Assembly: GCA_963831005.1 (NCBI GenBank)
Contig: CAWHOW010000039.1
Location: forward strand, 44,211 to 108,210
DNA from: CAWHOW01 sp963831005
Lineage (GTDB): Bacteria; Bacteroidota; Bacteroidia; Bacteroidales; CG2-30-32-10
DNA: 64,000 nucleotides
Direction of reading: 5' to 3'
Part shown: positions 8,554-18,574 of the stretch, one piece after another
Layout of the letters: every line of letters begins with the position of its first letter
Position numbering within the stretch: position 1 is the first letter of the stretch
Notes under the pieces: generated by a model
Told to the model about the DNA's origin: nothing
What the model saw: only the letters and a program-made list of their open reading frames with translations
Database searches by the model: none
Program-made: the position numbers and the translations under genes

Positions 8554-9246
8554 ATGAAGAAAAACGTAACATCCATCAAGAATTGGGCTGAAGACGACCG
8601 TCCGCGCGAAAAGATGCTGTTAAAAGGGAAAAACGCTTTAAGCGATGCCGAACTTATTGCTATACTCATTAGTTCCGGAAATCAGGAGGAAACTGCCGTT
8701 GACCTTTCGAAACGCATACTTCAGGGTTCCGATGACAGCATAGCCGCATTATCGAGGCTTACTGTTAAAGACCTGATGAAATACAAAGGCATAGGCGAAG
8801 CAAAAGCATTAAGCATTACCGCCGCTCTTGAACTTGGCAGAAGAAGGCGCGAAGAGGAAGCAATGAGTAAGCAACAGGTTACAGGAAGCAAAGATGTTTT
8901 CGATATTTTCCATCCTGTATTGTCCGACCTTACCTACGAAGAATTCTGGATACTTCTTCTAAATAAGGCGAATAAGGTAATTGGCAAATTCAGCATCAGC
9001 GAAGGCGGGCTTTCTGGCACTGTTGCAGATCCCGTCAAGATATTCAGGAAAGCCATTGAAAATAATGCTACAGGTATGATACTCTGCCATAACCATCCTT
9101 CTGGGAACCTTAAACCCAGCGATGCCGACATTAAACTGACACAGAAAATGAAAGAAGGAGGAAAATTTCTCGATATCAGCGTACTCGACCATATTATCAT
9201 AGGTGAAGAAAAATATCTTAGTTTTGCAGATGAAGGCTTGATGTAG
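8554..9246 (+). CDS. radC: RadC/UPF0758 family JAB-domain protein
   Basis: A 230-residue protein of normal RadC length. The N-terminal 100 residues form a helix-hairpin-helix-like region (LMKYKGIGEAKALSI). The C-terminal JAB/MPN domain keeps the metal motif CHNHPSGNLKPSDAD with His179, His181 and Asp190, plus Glu150 in SEGG. RadC was named for DNA repair, but its real role is unsettled; the JAB fold predicts a metallohydrolase. A monocistronic unit after a repeat array. Confidence 0.93.
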   Translation: MKKNVTSIKNWAEDDRPREKMLLKGKNALSDAELIAILISSGNQEETAVDLSKRILQGSDDSIAALSRLTVKDLMKYKGIGEAKALSITAALELGRRRREEEAMSKQQVTGSKDVFDIFHPVLSDLTYEEFWILLLNKANKVIGKFSISEGGLSGTVADPVKIFRKAIENNATGMILCHNHPSGNLKPSDADIKLTQKMKEGGKFLDISVLDHIIIGEEKYLSFADEGLM

Positions 9247-9360
9247 TTATGAGTTGTGAGTTTGGAGTTTTGAATCGAAAGTTAGAATTTCTCAATAACT
9301 CAATAACCTATAACTTTTAAAGAAAATCGTTTGGTGTTAAAGGCTATAAATTGAATAAGA

Positions 9361-10515
9361 ATGATAAAAGTAGTAACCATCATAGGAGCGCGTCCTCAGA
9401 TAATAAAAGCAGCAGCTATAAGTCGTTGTATCAATAATTCGTTTAAGAATAAAATCAGGGAGATAATTGTTCATACCGGTCAGCATTACGACGAGAACAT
9501 GTCGGAAGTGTTTTTCAGGGAAATGGGTATTCCGAAACCCAATTACAACCTGAATGTAGGTTCTTCCACTCATGCAAAGCAGACCGCCGATATGATGCTG
9601 AAAACAGAAGATGTATTGCTTAAAGAAAGACCTGATTGCGTGATTCTTTATGGTGATACCAATTCAACACTGGCAGGTTCGGTAACAGCCGCCAAGATGC
9701 AGATACCTGTTGTGCATATTGAAGCGGGGCTTCGATCATTTAACAAGGCTATGCCCGAAGAAATAAATAGAATTGTGTGCGACCACACATCAACACTGCT
9801 CTTCTCTCCTACCCTCACAGGAATAAAGAATCTTGAAAAAGAAGGTTTTAATAATGAAGCAAAGCCACCTTATACAGCTGATAATCCTGCTATTTTTCAT
9901 TGCGGCGATGTGATGTACGATAATGCTATTTATTTTGCAGAAAAGGCAGAACTGTCATCTTCAATTTTGAAAACTCTCAATCTTCAAAACAATAATTTCC
10001 TGCTTGCCACTATTCACAGGGATTATAATACAGATGACCCTGTAAGGCTAAATGGAATATTTGAAGCTATTCATACAATTTCTGAAGAAAATAAATTAAG
10101 TGTTGTAATTCCGCTTCACCCGCGGACTTCAAAGATTCTTGAAGATACACTCGAAAATAAATTAATGGACGCCATAGTTAAAAGCCCATTAATAAAGATA
10201 ATTCCTCCAGTATCATTCTTTGACATGATACAGCTTGAAAAGAATTCATTGATGATTATAACTGATTCAGGCGGTGTTCAGAAAGAATCTTTCTTTTATG
10301 GGAAACCATGTATCATCATTCGCTCCGAAACCGAATGGGTAGAAATTGTTGAAGCAGGCGCTGCTATGATATGTGACGCTGATACTAAAAAGATCATTAA
10401 TGCGTTTGAGTTCTTCAAGAATAAAAAAATAAATACAACGGCATCCATTTTCGGAGATGGTAAAGCATCTGAATTCATTTGTAATGAAATTTATAATAAT
10501 TTCAATAAAGAATAA
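9361..10515 (+). CDS. wecB: UDP-N-acetylglucosamine 2-epimerase (non-hydrolysing)
   Basis: A 384-residue protein with the family signatures IIGARPQIIKAA (7-18), HTGQHYD (38-44), YGDTNST (97-103), HIEAGLRSF (119-127) and, near the C-terminus, TDSGGVQKE. The enzyme converts UDP-GlcNAc to UDP-ManNAc for surface polysaccharides. Three bases separate it from a polysaccharide-deacetylase-like gene, which is followed by a FemAB/GNAT-like gene, so the three form a probable cell-surface glycan operon. Confidence 0.93.
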   Translation: MIKVVTIIGARPQIIKAAAISRCINNSFKNKIREIIVHTGQHYDENMSEVFFREMGIPKPNYNLNVGSSTHAKQTADMMLKTEDVLLKERPDCVILYGDTNSTLAGSVTAAKMQIPVVHIEAGLRSFNKAMPEEINRIVCDHTSTLLFSPTLTGIKNLEKEGFNNEAKPPYTADNPAIFHCGDVMYDNAIYFAEKAELSSSILKTLNLQNNNFLLATIHRDYNTDDPVRLNGIFEAIHTISEENKLSVVIPLHPRTSKILEDTLENKLMDAIVKSPLIKIIPPVSFFDMIQLEKNSLMIITDSGGVQKESFFYGKPCIIIRSETEWVEIVEAGAAMICDADTKKIINAFEFFKNKKINTTASIFGDGKASEFICNEIYNNFNKE

Positions 10516-10518
10516 TTG

Positions 10519-11823
10519 ATGTTGCTGATATATACGCATAAGATCAACAACAGGGTTAAGTACATCTTTAATCTTATATTTCGCGATTTGCTGAATGTTG
10601 AGTTCAGAATAATAGACAATATTGATGAGTTCAAAGCGTATGAAGGGCCTAAAATAAATTATTCATTCCAGCCAATAAGCGATGAGATTTTCTTTTATTC
10701 ATCCAATCTTCTTTTTGAAACAGGAATCAAACAGCAAAGTTCCGACTTTGTAATTTACGAAGGAATTAAATGCCCTTTTGCTGTTTTCAAAAACTCTATA
10801 ATCCCTTTCGATCCCTTTGCAGCAGCATTTTATCTGACAACGAGATACGAAGAATACCTTCCATATAAAAAAGACCAGTTCGACCGTTTTGATGCTGTGG
10901 AGAGCATGGCTTTTCATCTAGGTTTCCTGAAAAAACCTGTTGTCAATATCTGGGCAAATAAAGTTTTTCAGATAATCAATTCAAAGTATCCTGCTTTTAT
11001 AGCTCCACAGAAAAAGTACAAATTCATTCCCACCATTGATGTTGATAGCGCATGGGCATATAAGCAGAAAGGACCGGTTCGCACTATTGCAGGATATATG
11101 AAATCACTTTTCGAGCTCAACTTTAAAGAAATATCTGAAAGAACCAAAGTCCTGGCAAGCCTTAAAAGAGACCCTTTCGATACTTTCGGCTTTCAGTTGG
11201 AATTACTAAAAAAGTACAATTTAAGTCCCATATACTTCATACTCTTTGCTGATTATGCCCAGTATGATAAAAACATTCATATATTCAACAGGAAGTTTCA
11301 TTCGCTGATAAAGTCTATTGCTGATTATGCGAATGTCGGGATTCACCCTTCGTTCGCCTCAAACAGTAATCCCGCAAAACTTTTTAAAGAAATTGAACAA
11401 CTTTCTAAAGTTTTAAACAGAGAAGTGGTTTGCAGCAGGCAGCATTTCTTAAAATTATCTTTTCCTTCAACATTCAGGAATTTAATTTCTGCTGATATTA
11501 AGGAAGACTACTCGCTTGGTTATGCAGCACAAGTAGGTTTTAGGGCAAGTATTTGCGACCCGTTCTTTTTTTATGACCTGGATATGGAAACTGAAACAAA
11601 GCTGAAGTTATTTCCATTCACTTTCATGGAAGGAACTTTGCACGATTACCAGAATGTTTCTGCTTTTGATGCAATTCAACATATCAAGCCACTTATTGAT
11701 GAAGTAAAAGCTGTGAATGGCACATTTATGAGCCTTTGGCATAACGAATCACTCAGCAATAAAAAAAGATGGATAGGCTGGGATAAGGTATATGAAGAAA
11801 TGATACAGCTTGCTTTGCCCTGA
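10519..11823 (+). CDS. polysaccharide deacetylase-like protein with DUF7033-type N-terminus
   Basis: The ATG at 10519 is chosen over the TTG one codon before it. About 434 residues. The first half resembles the DUF7033-type N-terminal region seen in Bacteroidota proteins. The second half starts with FIPTIDVDSAW, the first NodB-type motif, and has GIHPSFAS as a likely metal/substrate motif and a late WHNESLS. The expected activity is N-deacetylation of a glycan. It sits 3 bases after wecB and 21 before the FemAB-like gene, supporting a role in surface polysaccharide. The HxxxH part of the metal site is not classical, so the activity is uncertain. Confidence 0.8.
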   Translation: MLLIYTHKINNRVKYIFNLIFRDLLNVEFRIIDNIDEFKAYEGPKINYSFQPISDEIFFYSSNLLFETGIKQQSSDFVIYEGIKCPFAVFKNSIIPFDPFAAAFYLTTRYEEYLPYKKDQFDRFDAVESMAFHLGFLKKPVVNIWANKVFQIINSKYPAFIAPQKKYKFIPTIDVDSAWAYKQKGPVRTIAGYMKSLFELNFKEISERTKVLASLKRDPFDTFGFQLELLKKYNLSPIYFILFADYAQYDKNIHIFNRKFHSLIKSIADYANVGIHPSFASNSNPAKLFKEIEQLSKVLNREVVCSRQHFLKLSFPSTFRNLISADIKEDYSLGYAAQVGFRASICDPFFFYDLDMETETKLKLFPFTFMEGTLHDYQNVSAFDAIQHIKPLIDEVKAVNGTFMSLWHNESLSNKKRWIGWDKVYEEMIQLALP

Positions 11824-11844
11824 CAACAACTCATTACAAATAAT

Positions 11845-12786
11845 TTGATTAAATATTTCACATACGAAGAAATAGATAAAAGCAAATGGGATGAATGCAT
11901 TGCTAACTCCTTCAATGGGATTATATATGCTTACTCCTGGTATCTAGATGTTGTTAGTGATTCATGGGAAGCCTTAGTAGAGAATGATTACGAAAGGGTT
12001 TTTCCATTAACTTTCAGAAAGAAATCAGGAATCCATTATTTATTTCAACCCTTCTTTACTCAGCAACTTGGCGTTTTTTCAAGAAGTAAATTAAGTGAAG
12101 ATGTAATTGAAGAATTTATTAGCCGTATTCCTGCCAAATATAAGTTTGTTGAAATTAACCTGAATACATTCAATAAGCTTGATGAACAAAAACATAACCT
12201 CACGTACAATATTACATATGAGTTAGATTTGATTCCTTCATATAATATTATCTGTCGAAATTATTCAGATAATACAAAAAGAAACATCAAACAGGCTGTG
12301 AATGTCGGACTCTCAATTGCAAAGAGCATTGACATTGACCAGATCATTAATATTTTCCGGCAAAATAAAGGAACAGAAATTAAAACTTTCAAAGGCAATG
12401 ATTATATAACACTGAAAAAACTTGTCGATCTTTGCATATATAAAAAGACAGTGAAACTCTGGGGTGTTGAAACGAAAGAAAAAAGAATCTGTGCAGGGGC
12501 TGTATTTGTTGAAAGCAACAGTAAAGTTATTTTTCTTTTCTCTGCAACTTCAGCAGAAGCAAAATCAACAGGTGCCATGTCATTCCTGATTGACAGCTTT
12601 ATTAGGGAAAACGCCCAACACAACCTCACATTAGATTTTGAAGGTTCTAATAATGCTAACCTTGCCAGGTTCTATAAGAGTTTTGGGGCGAAAAGATGCA
12701 TTTATTATCAGTACAAGAAAAACGATTTGAACTGGATATTGTCAAAAAGTGTTACTTTTATCAAGTGGTTGAAAAAGAAATTCTGA
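11845..12786 (+). CDS. FemAB/GNAT-like acyltransferase
   Basis: The only suitable start is a TTG at 11845; no in-frame ATG fits the conserved N-terminus MIKYFTYEEIDKSKWDECI. The 313-residue protein contains YSDNTKRNIKQAVNVGLSI (about 135-155), the FemAB-type ntRrxxxkA pattern. Its C-terminal GNAT half has the segment DFEGSNNANLARFYKSFGAK. Such proteins move acyl or aminoacyl groups onto surface glycans or peptidoglycan. It is the third gene of the wecB group. Substrate unknown. Confidence 0.75.
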   Translation: MIKYFTYEEIDKSKWDECIANSFNGIIYAYSWYLDVVSDSWEALVENDYERVFPLTFRKKSGIHYLFQPFFTQQLGVFSRSKLSEDVIEEFISRIPAKYKFVEINLNTFNKLDEQKHNLTYNITYELDLIPSYNIICRNYSDNTKRNIKQAVNVGLSIAKSIDIDQIINIFRQNKGTEIKTFKGNDYITLKKLVDLCIYKKTVKLWGVETKEKRICAGAVFVESNSKVIFLFSATSAEAKSTGAMSFLIDSFIRENAQHNLTLDFEGSNNANLARFYKSFGAKRCIYYQYKKNDLNWILSKSVTFIKWLKKKF

Positions 12787-12804
12787 ATCAGAAAATTTTA
12801 AATT

Positions 12805-13461
12805 ATGATAAATAACCTAGGCCTTCAAAACTCTATCCTCAATGAATTTATCTCGGAGATAAGGGATGCTGAAATTCAGAAAGACCCTATGCGTTTCAGA
12901 AGGAATATGGAACGAATTGGTGAAATTTTCGCTTATGAAATCAGCAAACATTTTAACTATACAACACGTGAAGTAATAACATCACTTGGGGTTTCTGAGG
13001 TAGCCGTTCTAAAAGAACAACCTGTTATAGCAACTATTCTAAGAGCAGGATTACCTCTTCATCAGGGAATACTGAATTTCTTTGACAAGGCCCAGAATGC
13101 ATTTGTTTCAGCATATCGCCGTCATCATAAGAGCGGAAAATTTGATATACAAATTGAATATACATCTAGTCCCAATATTGATGATAAAATTTTGATTTTG
13201 TCCGATCCCATGCTTGCTACAGGTTCATCCATGCTTCTTACTTACAAACAACTTCTTGAGAGCGGCAAACCAAAACATACGCACATTGTTACTGTTATTG
13301 CAAGTGTACAGGGATTGGAATATTTAAACAAGCATATATCAAGCGAAGATATTACTGTATGGGTTGCCGCTGTTGATGATGAATTAACTGCCCAATCTTA
13401 TATTGTTCCCGGTCTTGGAGATGCAGGCGACCTTGCTTATGGAAACAAATTGAGCAATTAA
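12805..13461 (+). CDS. upp: uracil phosphoribosyltransferase
   Basis: A 218-residue type I PRTase. The PRPP-binding loop is KILILSDPMLATGSSML (128-144). RAGLPLHQGI (80-89) and the C-terminal PGLGDAGDLAYGN (about 200-214) are the uracil-site signatures of Upp. It makes UMP from uracil and PRPP (pyrimidine salvage). It begins 18 bases after the FemAB-like gene but seems unrelated to it in function. Confidence 0.95.
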   Translation: MINNLGLQNSILNEFISEIRDAEIQKDPMRFRRNMERIGEIFAYEISKHFNYTTREVITSLGVSEVAVLKEQPVIATILRAGLPLHQGILNFFDKAQNAFVSAYRRHHKSGKFDIQIEYTSSPNIDDKILILSDPMLATGSSMLLTYKQLLESGKPKHTHIVTVIASVQGLEYLNKHISSEDITVWVAAVDDELTAQSYIVPGLGDAGDLAYGNKLSN

Positions 13462-13602
13462 CTCGCTTTGTCTATCCATTTTCTTGTCTCTACCGTATTG
13501 GATTTACCACCTGTCTAATTTATCATTTTTACATAAAAATATTGGCATTATTACTTGCTTTTTGCTCCCTTCTCTTCGTATCTTTGTACTGAGGATTTTT
13601 CA

Positions 13603-14136
13603 ATGATACTTTTTTATTTAAAAGCGGGCAGCTTTTTCAGAATTATCGAGGTTTTAATTTTAAGCGGAGTTAAGTTTTTATTAGCTCCTCCTTTGTCATT
13701 TAAGCTCGGTTTCTCTTATCCCCAAACGATTTTGACTACTACAATCGGAGGGTTACTGGGAGTTATTTTCTTTTATTTCCTGAGTGAAATGATTATGCGG
13801 TTGTTCAGAAGACTATGGCCAAAAATAAAATTATATTTTTCAAAAAATGACTTAGAATTAAAACCTGTTGTTGTTAAAGTTCCCAAAAAGAAAAGCCATC
13901 CAAAGAAGAATTTCTCACGTAAAAATAAATTTATTGTAATGACCCGAAAGAAATATGGTTTATGGGGCATTGCCGCTCTCACTCCCATTTTACTTTCTAT
14001 TCCTCTTGGCACCTTTCTTGCAATTAAATATTACAGAAATAAAAAGAATGTCTTTCTTTCACTTGTCTTATCTGTGGTTTGCTGGTCTGTAATTATGTCA
14101 TCCATATATGCCATATTTAAAATGAAACCATTTTAA
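13603..14136 (+). CDS. small integral membrane protein, unknown function
   Basis: The ATG at 13603 (MILFYLKAGSFF) is preferred to a TTG 16 codons up. About 177 residues. Hydrophobic segments lie near 12-30, 40-65, 115-140 and 148-172, with a very basic cytoplasmic loop (KVPKKKSHPKKN) between the second and third. The segment GLWGIAALTPILLSIPLGTF has the Pro/Gly pattern of small-multidrug-export and SNARE-associated-like families, but the match is too weak for a name. It lies in its own gap between upp and a permease. Confidence 0.65.
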   Translation: MILFYLKAGSFFRIIEVLILSGVKFLLAPPLSFKLGFSYPQTILTTTIGGLLGVIFFYFLSEMIMRLFRRLWPKIKLYFSKNDLELKPVVVKVPKKKSHPKKNFSRKNKFIVMTRKKYGLWGIAALTPILLSIPLGTFLAIKYYRNKKNVFLSLVLSVVCWSVIMSSIYAIFKMKPF

Positions 14137-14205
14137 TTATTATTTTATCCTTCCTGTTTTATCATCTCTTTTCTTTATTTTTGCTGATAATACATTTGTG
14201 GTCAA

Positions 14206-15444
14206 ATGAAGTTATTAGTAGCAGAAAATATTAAAATATCCTTAAAATCTGTAAGAAGCCACTTACTCAGAACAGTGCTTACCATTCTGATTATTGCATT
14301 TGGCATTATGGCGCTTGTTGGCATCCTGACTGCAATTGATTCACTCAAATATTCTATCAGCAGTAATTTTACCCGAATGGGCGCTAATACTTTTACTATC
14401 CGGAATAGGGAAACAAAAATAGTTATGGGTAATGGCAGTGGACCCAAACAATATGAATCTATTACTTACAAAGAAGCTCAAAAATTCAAAGAAGATTTCG
14501 ATTTTCCCGCTTATACATCTATTATAACGCTTGCAACATATACTGCCACGTTGAAATATAAATCTGAAAAAACAAATCCTAATACAGGAGTATTGGGTGT
14601 AGATGAAAATTATTTAATCACTTCGGGAAATGACCTTTTAATGGGCAGAGATTTCACATTGCAGGAAATTGAAAATGGAACTAATGTTGTGATATTAGGC
14701 AGCGACCTTGTGAAAAATCTTTTTAAGAATAAAGAAATCCCAACAGAAGAACAAATTTCAATCGGTCCTGGGAAATACAGGGTAATTGGAGTATTAAAAT
14801 CAAAAGGTTCAAGCATGGGTTTTAGTGGTGATAAAAATTGCTTCATCCCATCAGTAAATGTAAGGCAATATTTCCCAAACCCAAATGCAACATTTACTAT
14901 TAGTATTATGCCTAAAGATCCCAAAATGGTTGACGCAGCCGTTGATGAAGCTACCGGTTTGTTCCGTGTAATTCGCAAACTTCCAATCGGGGTTGATAAC
15001 AATTTTGAAGTGGCAAAAAGCGACAGTCTTGCTCAGATGATGGTTAGTAATATTCAATATGTAACGCTTGCAGCAACTATTATCGGGTTCATTACATTAC
15101 TTGGTGCTGCAATTGGTCTAATGAATATTATGCTTGTTTCAGTTACAGAGAGAACTAGGGAAATAGGCATAAGGAAGGCAATGGGTGCAACAAAAGCAGC
15201 TATAAAGAATCAGTTTCTTGTTGAAGCTATTGTAATTTGCCAACTTGGAGGTATTGTTGGAATACTGATAGGTATCCCAATCGGTAATATCATTTCGATT
15301 TTTATTGGAGGCTCTTTTATAATACCCTGGCTGTGGGTTATCAGCGGTTTAATACTTTGCTTTATGGTTGGGCTTGGTTCCGGAATATACCCTGCCATGA
15401 AAGCTGCCAATCTTGATCCTATTGAATCCTTGAGATACGAATAG
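14206..15444 (+). CDS. MacB/FtsX-type ABC transporter permease
   Basis: A 412-residue permease. It has one N-terminal membrane helix (about 22-45), a periplasmic MacB-type domain (about 50-275), then three helices. The FtsX signature SVTERTREIGIRKAMGATK lies between helices 2 and 3, and GSGIYPAMKAANLDPIESLRYE forms the C-terminus. Such permeases move lipoproteins, peptides or drugs, or transmit mechanical force, with a separate ATPase. No ATPase gene is adjacent in the window, so its partner is encoded elsewhere. Confidence 0.9.
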   Translation: MKLLVAENIKISLKSVRSHLLRTVLTILIIAFGIMALVGILTAIDSLKYSISSNFTRMGANTFTIRNRETKIVMGNGSGPKQYESITYKEAQKFKEDFDFPAYTSIITLATYTATLKYKSEKTNPNTGVLGVDENYLITSGNDLLMGRDFTLQEIENGTNVVILGSDLVKNLFKNKEIPTEEQISIGPGKYRVIGVLKSKGSSMGFSGDKNCFIPSVNVRQYFPNPNATFTISIMPKDPKMVDAAVDEATGLFRVIRKLPIGVDNNFEVAKSDSLAQMMVSNIQYVTLAATIIGFITLLGAAIGLMNIMLVSVTERTREIGIRKAMGATKAAIKNQFLVEAIVICQLGGIVGILIGIPIGNIISIFIGGSFIIPWLWVISGLILCFMVGLGSGIYPAMKAANLDPIESLRYE

Positions 15445-15496
15445 CCATTTTGTCCCCTAAATTAATTCAGATATAAATTAATAACATTTTTATTCG

Positions 15497-15526
15497 TTTG
15501 TAATTAAAATATTTGTATTAATTTTG
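15497..15526 (+). promoter_or_regulatory. Bacteroidota-type promoter for the NarL-type regulator
   Basis: TTTG (15497-15500), an 18-base spacer and TAATTTTG (15519-15526) match the TTTG / TAnnTTTG consensus. The regulator's ATG follows 29 bases later. Confidence 0.6.
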
Positions 15527-15555
15527 GATTTTATTAGAGCAATTAAAACCTTATA

Positions 15556-16218
15556 ATGATGTCTGGTAAAATCAGGATAATTCTTGTTGACGATCACGAT
15601 ATAGTGATACTCGGCATTAAAGCTATGCTTGCCAGGAACAACGATGTTGAAATTGTTGCCGTTGTTACCGATGGCGAACAAACCCTTTCTAAGGTCGGAG
15701 AACTAAGGCCAGATGTGGTTGTTTTGGATATTGATCTGCCTAAGGTTTCAGGTATAGAGGTAACCGAATATATTACCAAAAATTACCCTGCTACCAAAGT
15801 GTTGATACATACTTCTTATGTTGATGAAACCAATATAGTAAAAAGTTTCGAAGCTGGCGCACTTGGTTATGTTCCAAAAACATTTAAACCTGACCAATTA
15901 CTCGAAGCTATTTACACCGTTAACAAAGGCGAAAGGTACCTTAAAGGAAGTATTTCCGAAACATTCATAAACAGCTATTTTAAAGTAAAGCAAGCTGAAG
16001 CAGCCTCGGAAGTAGTAAAGAAGTCCTTAAGTAAACGTGAGATTGAAATATTGAAACATATTGCAGGCGGACTTGCCAATCAGGAAATTGCCGACCTGCT
16101 TAACATAAGCATACGCACGGTGGAAGCCCATAAGCATAATATTATGAATAAGCTTGAAATTTTCAGCACTGTGGAGCTTGCCAAATACGCCATTAAGCAT
16201 CAGATCATCACGCTCTGA
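15556..16218 (+). CDS. NarL/FixJ-family response regulator
   Basis: A 220-residue two-domain protein. The receiver domain (5-120) keeps the acidic pair Asp12/Asp13, the phospho-acceptor Asp58 in VVVLDIDLP, Thr in HTSY and Lys in VPKTFK. The LuxR-type helix-turn-helix at about 155-215 (LSKREIEILKHIAGG, then NQEIADLLNISIRTVEAHK) binds DNA. No histidine kinase gene is adjacent, so it is an orphan here. It has its own promoter. Confidence 0.93.
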   Translation: MMSGKIRIILVDDHDIVILGIKAMLARNNDVEIVAVVTDGEQTLSKVGELRPDVVVLDIDLPKVSGIEVTEYITKNYPATKVLIHTSYVDETNIVKSFEAGALGYVPKTFKPDQLLEAIYTVNKGERYLKGSISETFINSYFKVKQAEAASEVVKKSLSKREIEILKHIAGGLANQEIADLLNISIRTVEAHKHNIMNKLEIFSTVELAKYAIKHQIITL

Positions 16219-16375
16219 AGAGCATTTTCTTTCCAGGCATTACACTCTCATGTACAACACAAAAGTTGTGAGTATGATTTTCTGCAAACGTTAAAAAACT
16301 CATAATTTCCACATCTTTTTCCATTCCTATTCAAATTATATATAATTTTAAAGTCTAAATTTTAAAACTTTTATT

Positions 16376-17665
16376 ATGGGACAGATTATTCACATACAGG
16401 CACGTCAGATCCTCGATTCAAGAGGCAACCCGACCATTGAAGTTGATGTAGTTACCGATTCAGGCGTTTTGGGCAGGGCAGCCGTTCCTTCGGGAGCATC
16501 TACCGGTATCCACGAAGCGCACGAACTAAGGGATAACGACAAAGGCATTTACGGGGGCAAAGGCGTTTTAAAAGCCGTGCAGAATGTTAACAAAACCCTG
16601 CGTGAGGAACTCAATGGTATTGATGTCGCCGAACAGGTTGGCATTGACCAATTGATGATAGAACTTGACGGAACTCCTAACAAAACGAACCTCGGCGCTA
16701 ATGCTATACTGGGTGTTTCGCTTGCAGTGGCAAAAGCAGCCGCTCTCGAATCGCAGCTCCCATTGTATCGCTACCTTGGCGGCATAAATGCTAAAATTCT
16801 TCCAATCCCCATGATGAATATCCTTAATGGCGGTTCGCATGCCGATAATTGCATCGACTTTCAGGAATTTATGATCATGCCTGTTGGTGCAACAACATTT
16901 GCTGAAGCTATTCGCATGGGCGCAGAAGTGTTTCACAGCTTAAAGAATGTGCTTAAAAAGAAAAAATATTCAACCAATGTAGGCGATGAAGGCGGCTTTG
17001 CTCCTAACCTCAAGTCGAACGAAGAAGCTATAACTCTTATTTTGCAAGCTATTGAAGGGGCCAAATATAAACCCGGTAAAGATGTTTATATCGCCCTCGA
17101 TCCAGCAGCTTCCGAGTTTTATATCCCCGAAGAAAAAGTATATCATTTGCATAAATCAACCGGCGATAAGCTGAAACCTGCAGAAATGGTTAACTATTGG
17201 AAGGATTGGGTTAAGAAATATCCTATCATATCCATTGAAGACGGCATGGCCGAAGACGACTGGAACGGATGGAAACTAATGACAACTGCTCTTGGCGATA
17301 AGATACAGCTTGTAGGTGATGATGTTTTTGTTACCAACGTAAAACGCTTACAGGAAGGAATCAATAAAGGCGTTGCAAATTCCATTCTTATTAAAGTAAA
17401 TCAAATAGGAACACTTACCGAAACTATAAATGCAGTTGAATTGGCAAGCGCTAACGGCTATACTTCTGTTATCAGTCACCGTTCGGGCGAAACCGAAGAT
17501 ACTTTTATTGCCGACCTTTCAGTGGCACTACAAACAGGTATGATAAAAACAGGCTCAGCCTGTCGTTCTGAAAGAATTGCCAAGTATAACCAGCTTCTCC
17601 GCATTGAAGAAAATCTTGGAACTACCGCGCAATATCTTGGAAAAAAATTCAAGTATGCAAAATAG
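16376..17665 (+). CDS. eno: enolase
   Basis: A 429-residue enolase with the N-terminal ARQILDSRGNPTIEV motif, the catalytic region NVGDEGGFAPNL, the metal ligands in SIEDGMAEDDW and QLVGDDVFVTN, and the C-terminal signature SHRSGETEDTFIADLSV. It converts 2-phosphoglycerate to phosphoenolpyruvate in glycolysis. A monocistronic unit ended by a strong terminator. Confidence 0.98.
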   Translation: MGQIIHIQARQILDSRGNPTIEVDVVTDSGVLGRAAVPSGASTGIHEAHELRDNDKGIYGGKGVLKAVQNVNKTLREELNGIDVAEQVGIDQLMIELDGTPNKTNLGANAILGVSLAVAKAAALESQLPLYRYLGGINAKILPIPMMNILNGGSHADNCIDFQEFMIMPVGATTFAEAIRMGAEVFHSLKNVLKKKKYSTNVGDEGGFAPNLKSNEEAITLILQAIEGAKYKPGKDVYIALDPAASEFYIPEEKVYHLHKSTGDKLKPAEMVNYWKDWVKKYPIISIEDGMAEDDWNGWKLMTTALGDKIQLVGDDVFVTNVKRLQEGINKGVANSILIKVNQIGTLTETINAVELASANGYTSVISHRSGETEDTFIADLSVALQTGMIKTGSACRSERIAKYNQLLRIEENLGTTAQYLGKKFKYAK

Positions 17666-17686
17666 AAGTTTCAAACTATTGTTATT

Positions 17687-17716
17687 AAAGCCCCTTAAAG
17701 AATAAGGGGCTTTTTT
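17687..17716 (+). terminator. Rho-independent terminator after eno
   Basis: The stem AAAGCCCCTT (17687-17696) / AAGGGGCTTT (17704-17713) is followed by T residues. Confidence 0.92.
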
Positions 17717-17788
17717 CTTGAAAGTAATTATTAGGATATATTCGCCCTTATAAGTAATTTTGAATGCACAATTTTAATTTAACATATA

Positions 17789-18574
17789 ATGAAACTCAAG
17801 TTCTACCAGGTTGATGCCTTTGCAGAAAAGTTATTTATGGGAAATCCTGCCGGCGAATGTCCTCTGGATAAATGGCTTCCAGACGATGTAATGCAGAAGA
17901 TTGCTATGGAGAATAATCTTGCGGAAACAGGCTTCTTTGTTAAAGAAGGTGATGCATATCATATCCGGTGGTTCACTCCTGCCGTTGAGGTTGATCTTTG
18001 CGGTCATGCTACGCTTGCTGCAGCTCACGTAATATTTGAATATTTGAAGCATGATTTACCTGTAATTCTTTTCACTTCCCGCAGTGGTAATTTATATGTA
18101 AGGAAAGAGAATGAACTTCTTGTTTTGAATTTTCCTACTGATAAAATAGAACCTGTAGAAATTTCGGCTACCTTGACAAAAGCTATGGGCATTGCACCCA
18201 AAGAAGCATATAAAGGAATTTCCGATTACTTACTTGTTTACGAAACACGGGAAGAAGTGGAGAAACTTGCACCTGATTTCAAAACACTTGCTCAAACAGG
18301 CAGCCGTGGATTTATTGCTACTGCAAAAGGTAATGATTGCGATTTTGTTTCCCGCTTTTTCGCACCCGGTGTTGGCGTTGATGAAGACCCTGTGACAGGT
18401 TCTGCTCACACAACTCTAACACCTTACTGGCAAAAGATTTTAGGAAAGAATGAAATGAAAGCCATGCAGCTATCAAAAAGAAAAGGACATCTGAAATGCA
18501 CCTATCTTGGCGAAAGGGTTGAAATAGCAGGCAAAGCAAAGACATATCTTATTGGTGAAATTGAAACAGAATAA
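17789..18574 (+). CDS. PhzF-family isomerase-like protein
   Basis: A 261-residue protein with the PhzF two-lobe pattern: YQVDAFAEKLFMGNPAGE (5-22), a glutamate in NNLAETGFF (about 45-53) that is the catalytic acid/base of PhzF, VDLCGHATLAAAH (about 70-82) and GVDEDPVTGSAHTTLTPYW near 195-213. PhzF itself isomerises a phenazine precursor. No phenazine genes are present, so its real substrate is unknown. The stop codon touches the next ATG (UbiD-like), so the two are translationally coupled. Confidence 0.85.
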   Translation: MKLKFYQVDAFAEKLFMGNPAGECPLDKWLPDDVMQKIAMENNLAETGFFVKEGDAYHIRWFTPAVEVDLCGHATLAAAHVIFEYLKHDLPVILFTSRSGNLYVRKENELLVLNFPTDKIEPVEISATLTKAMGIAPKEAYKGISDYLLVYETREEVEKLAPDFKTLAQTGSRGFIATAKGNDCDFVSRFFAPGVGVDEDPVTGSAHTTLTPYWQKILGKNEMKAMQLSKRKGHLKCTYLGERVEIAGKAKTYLIGEIETE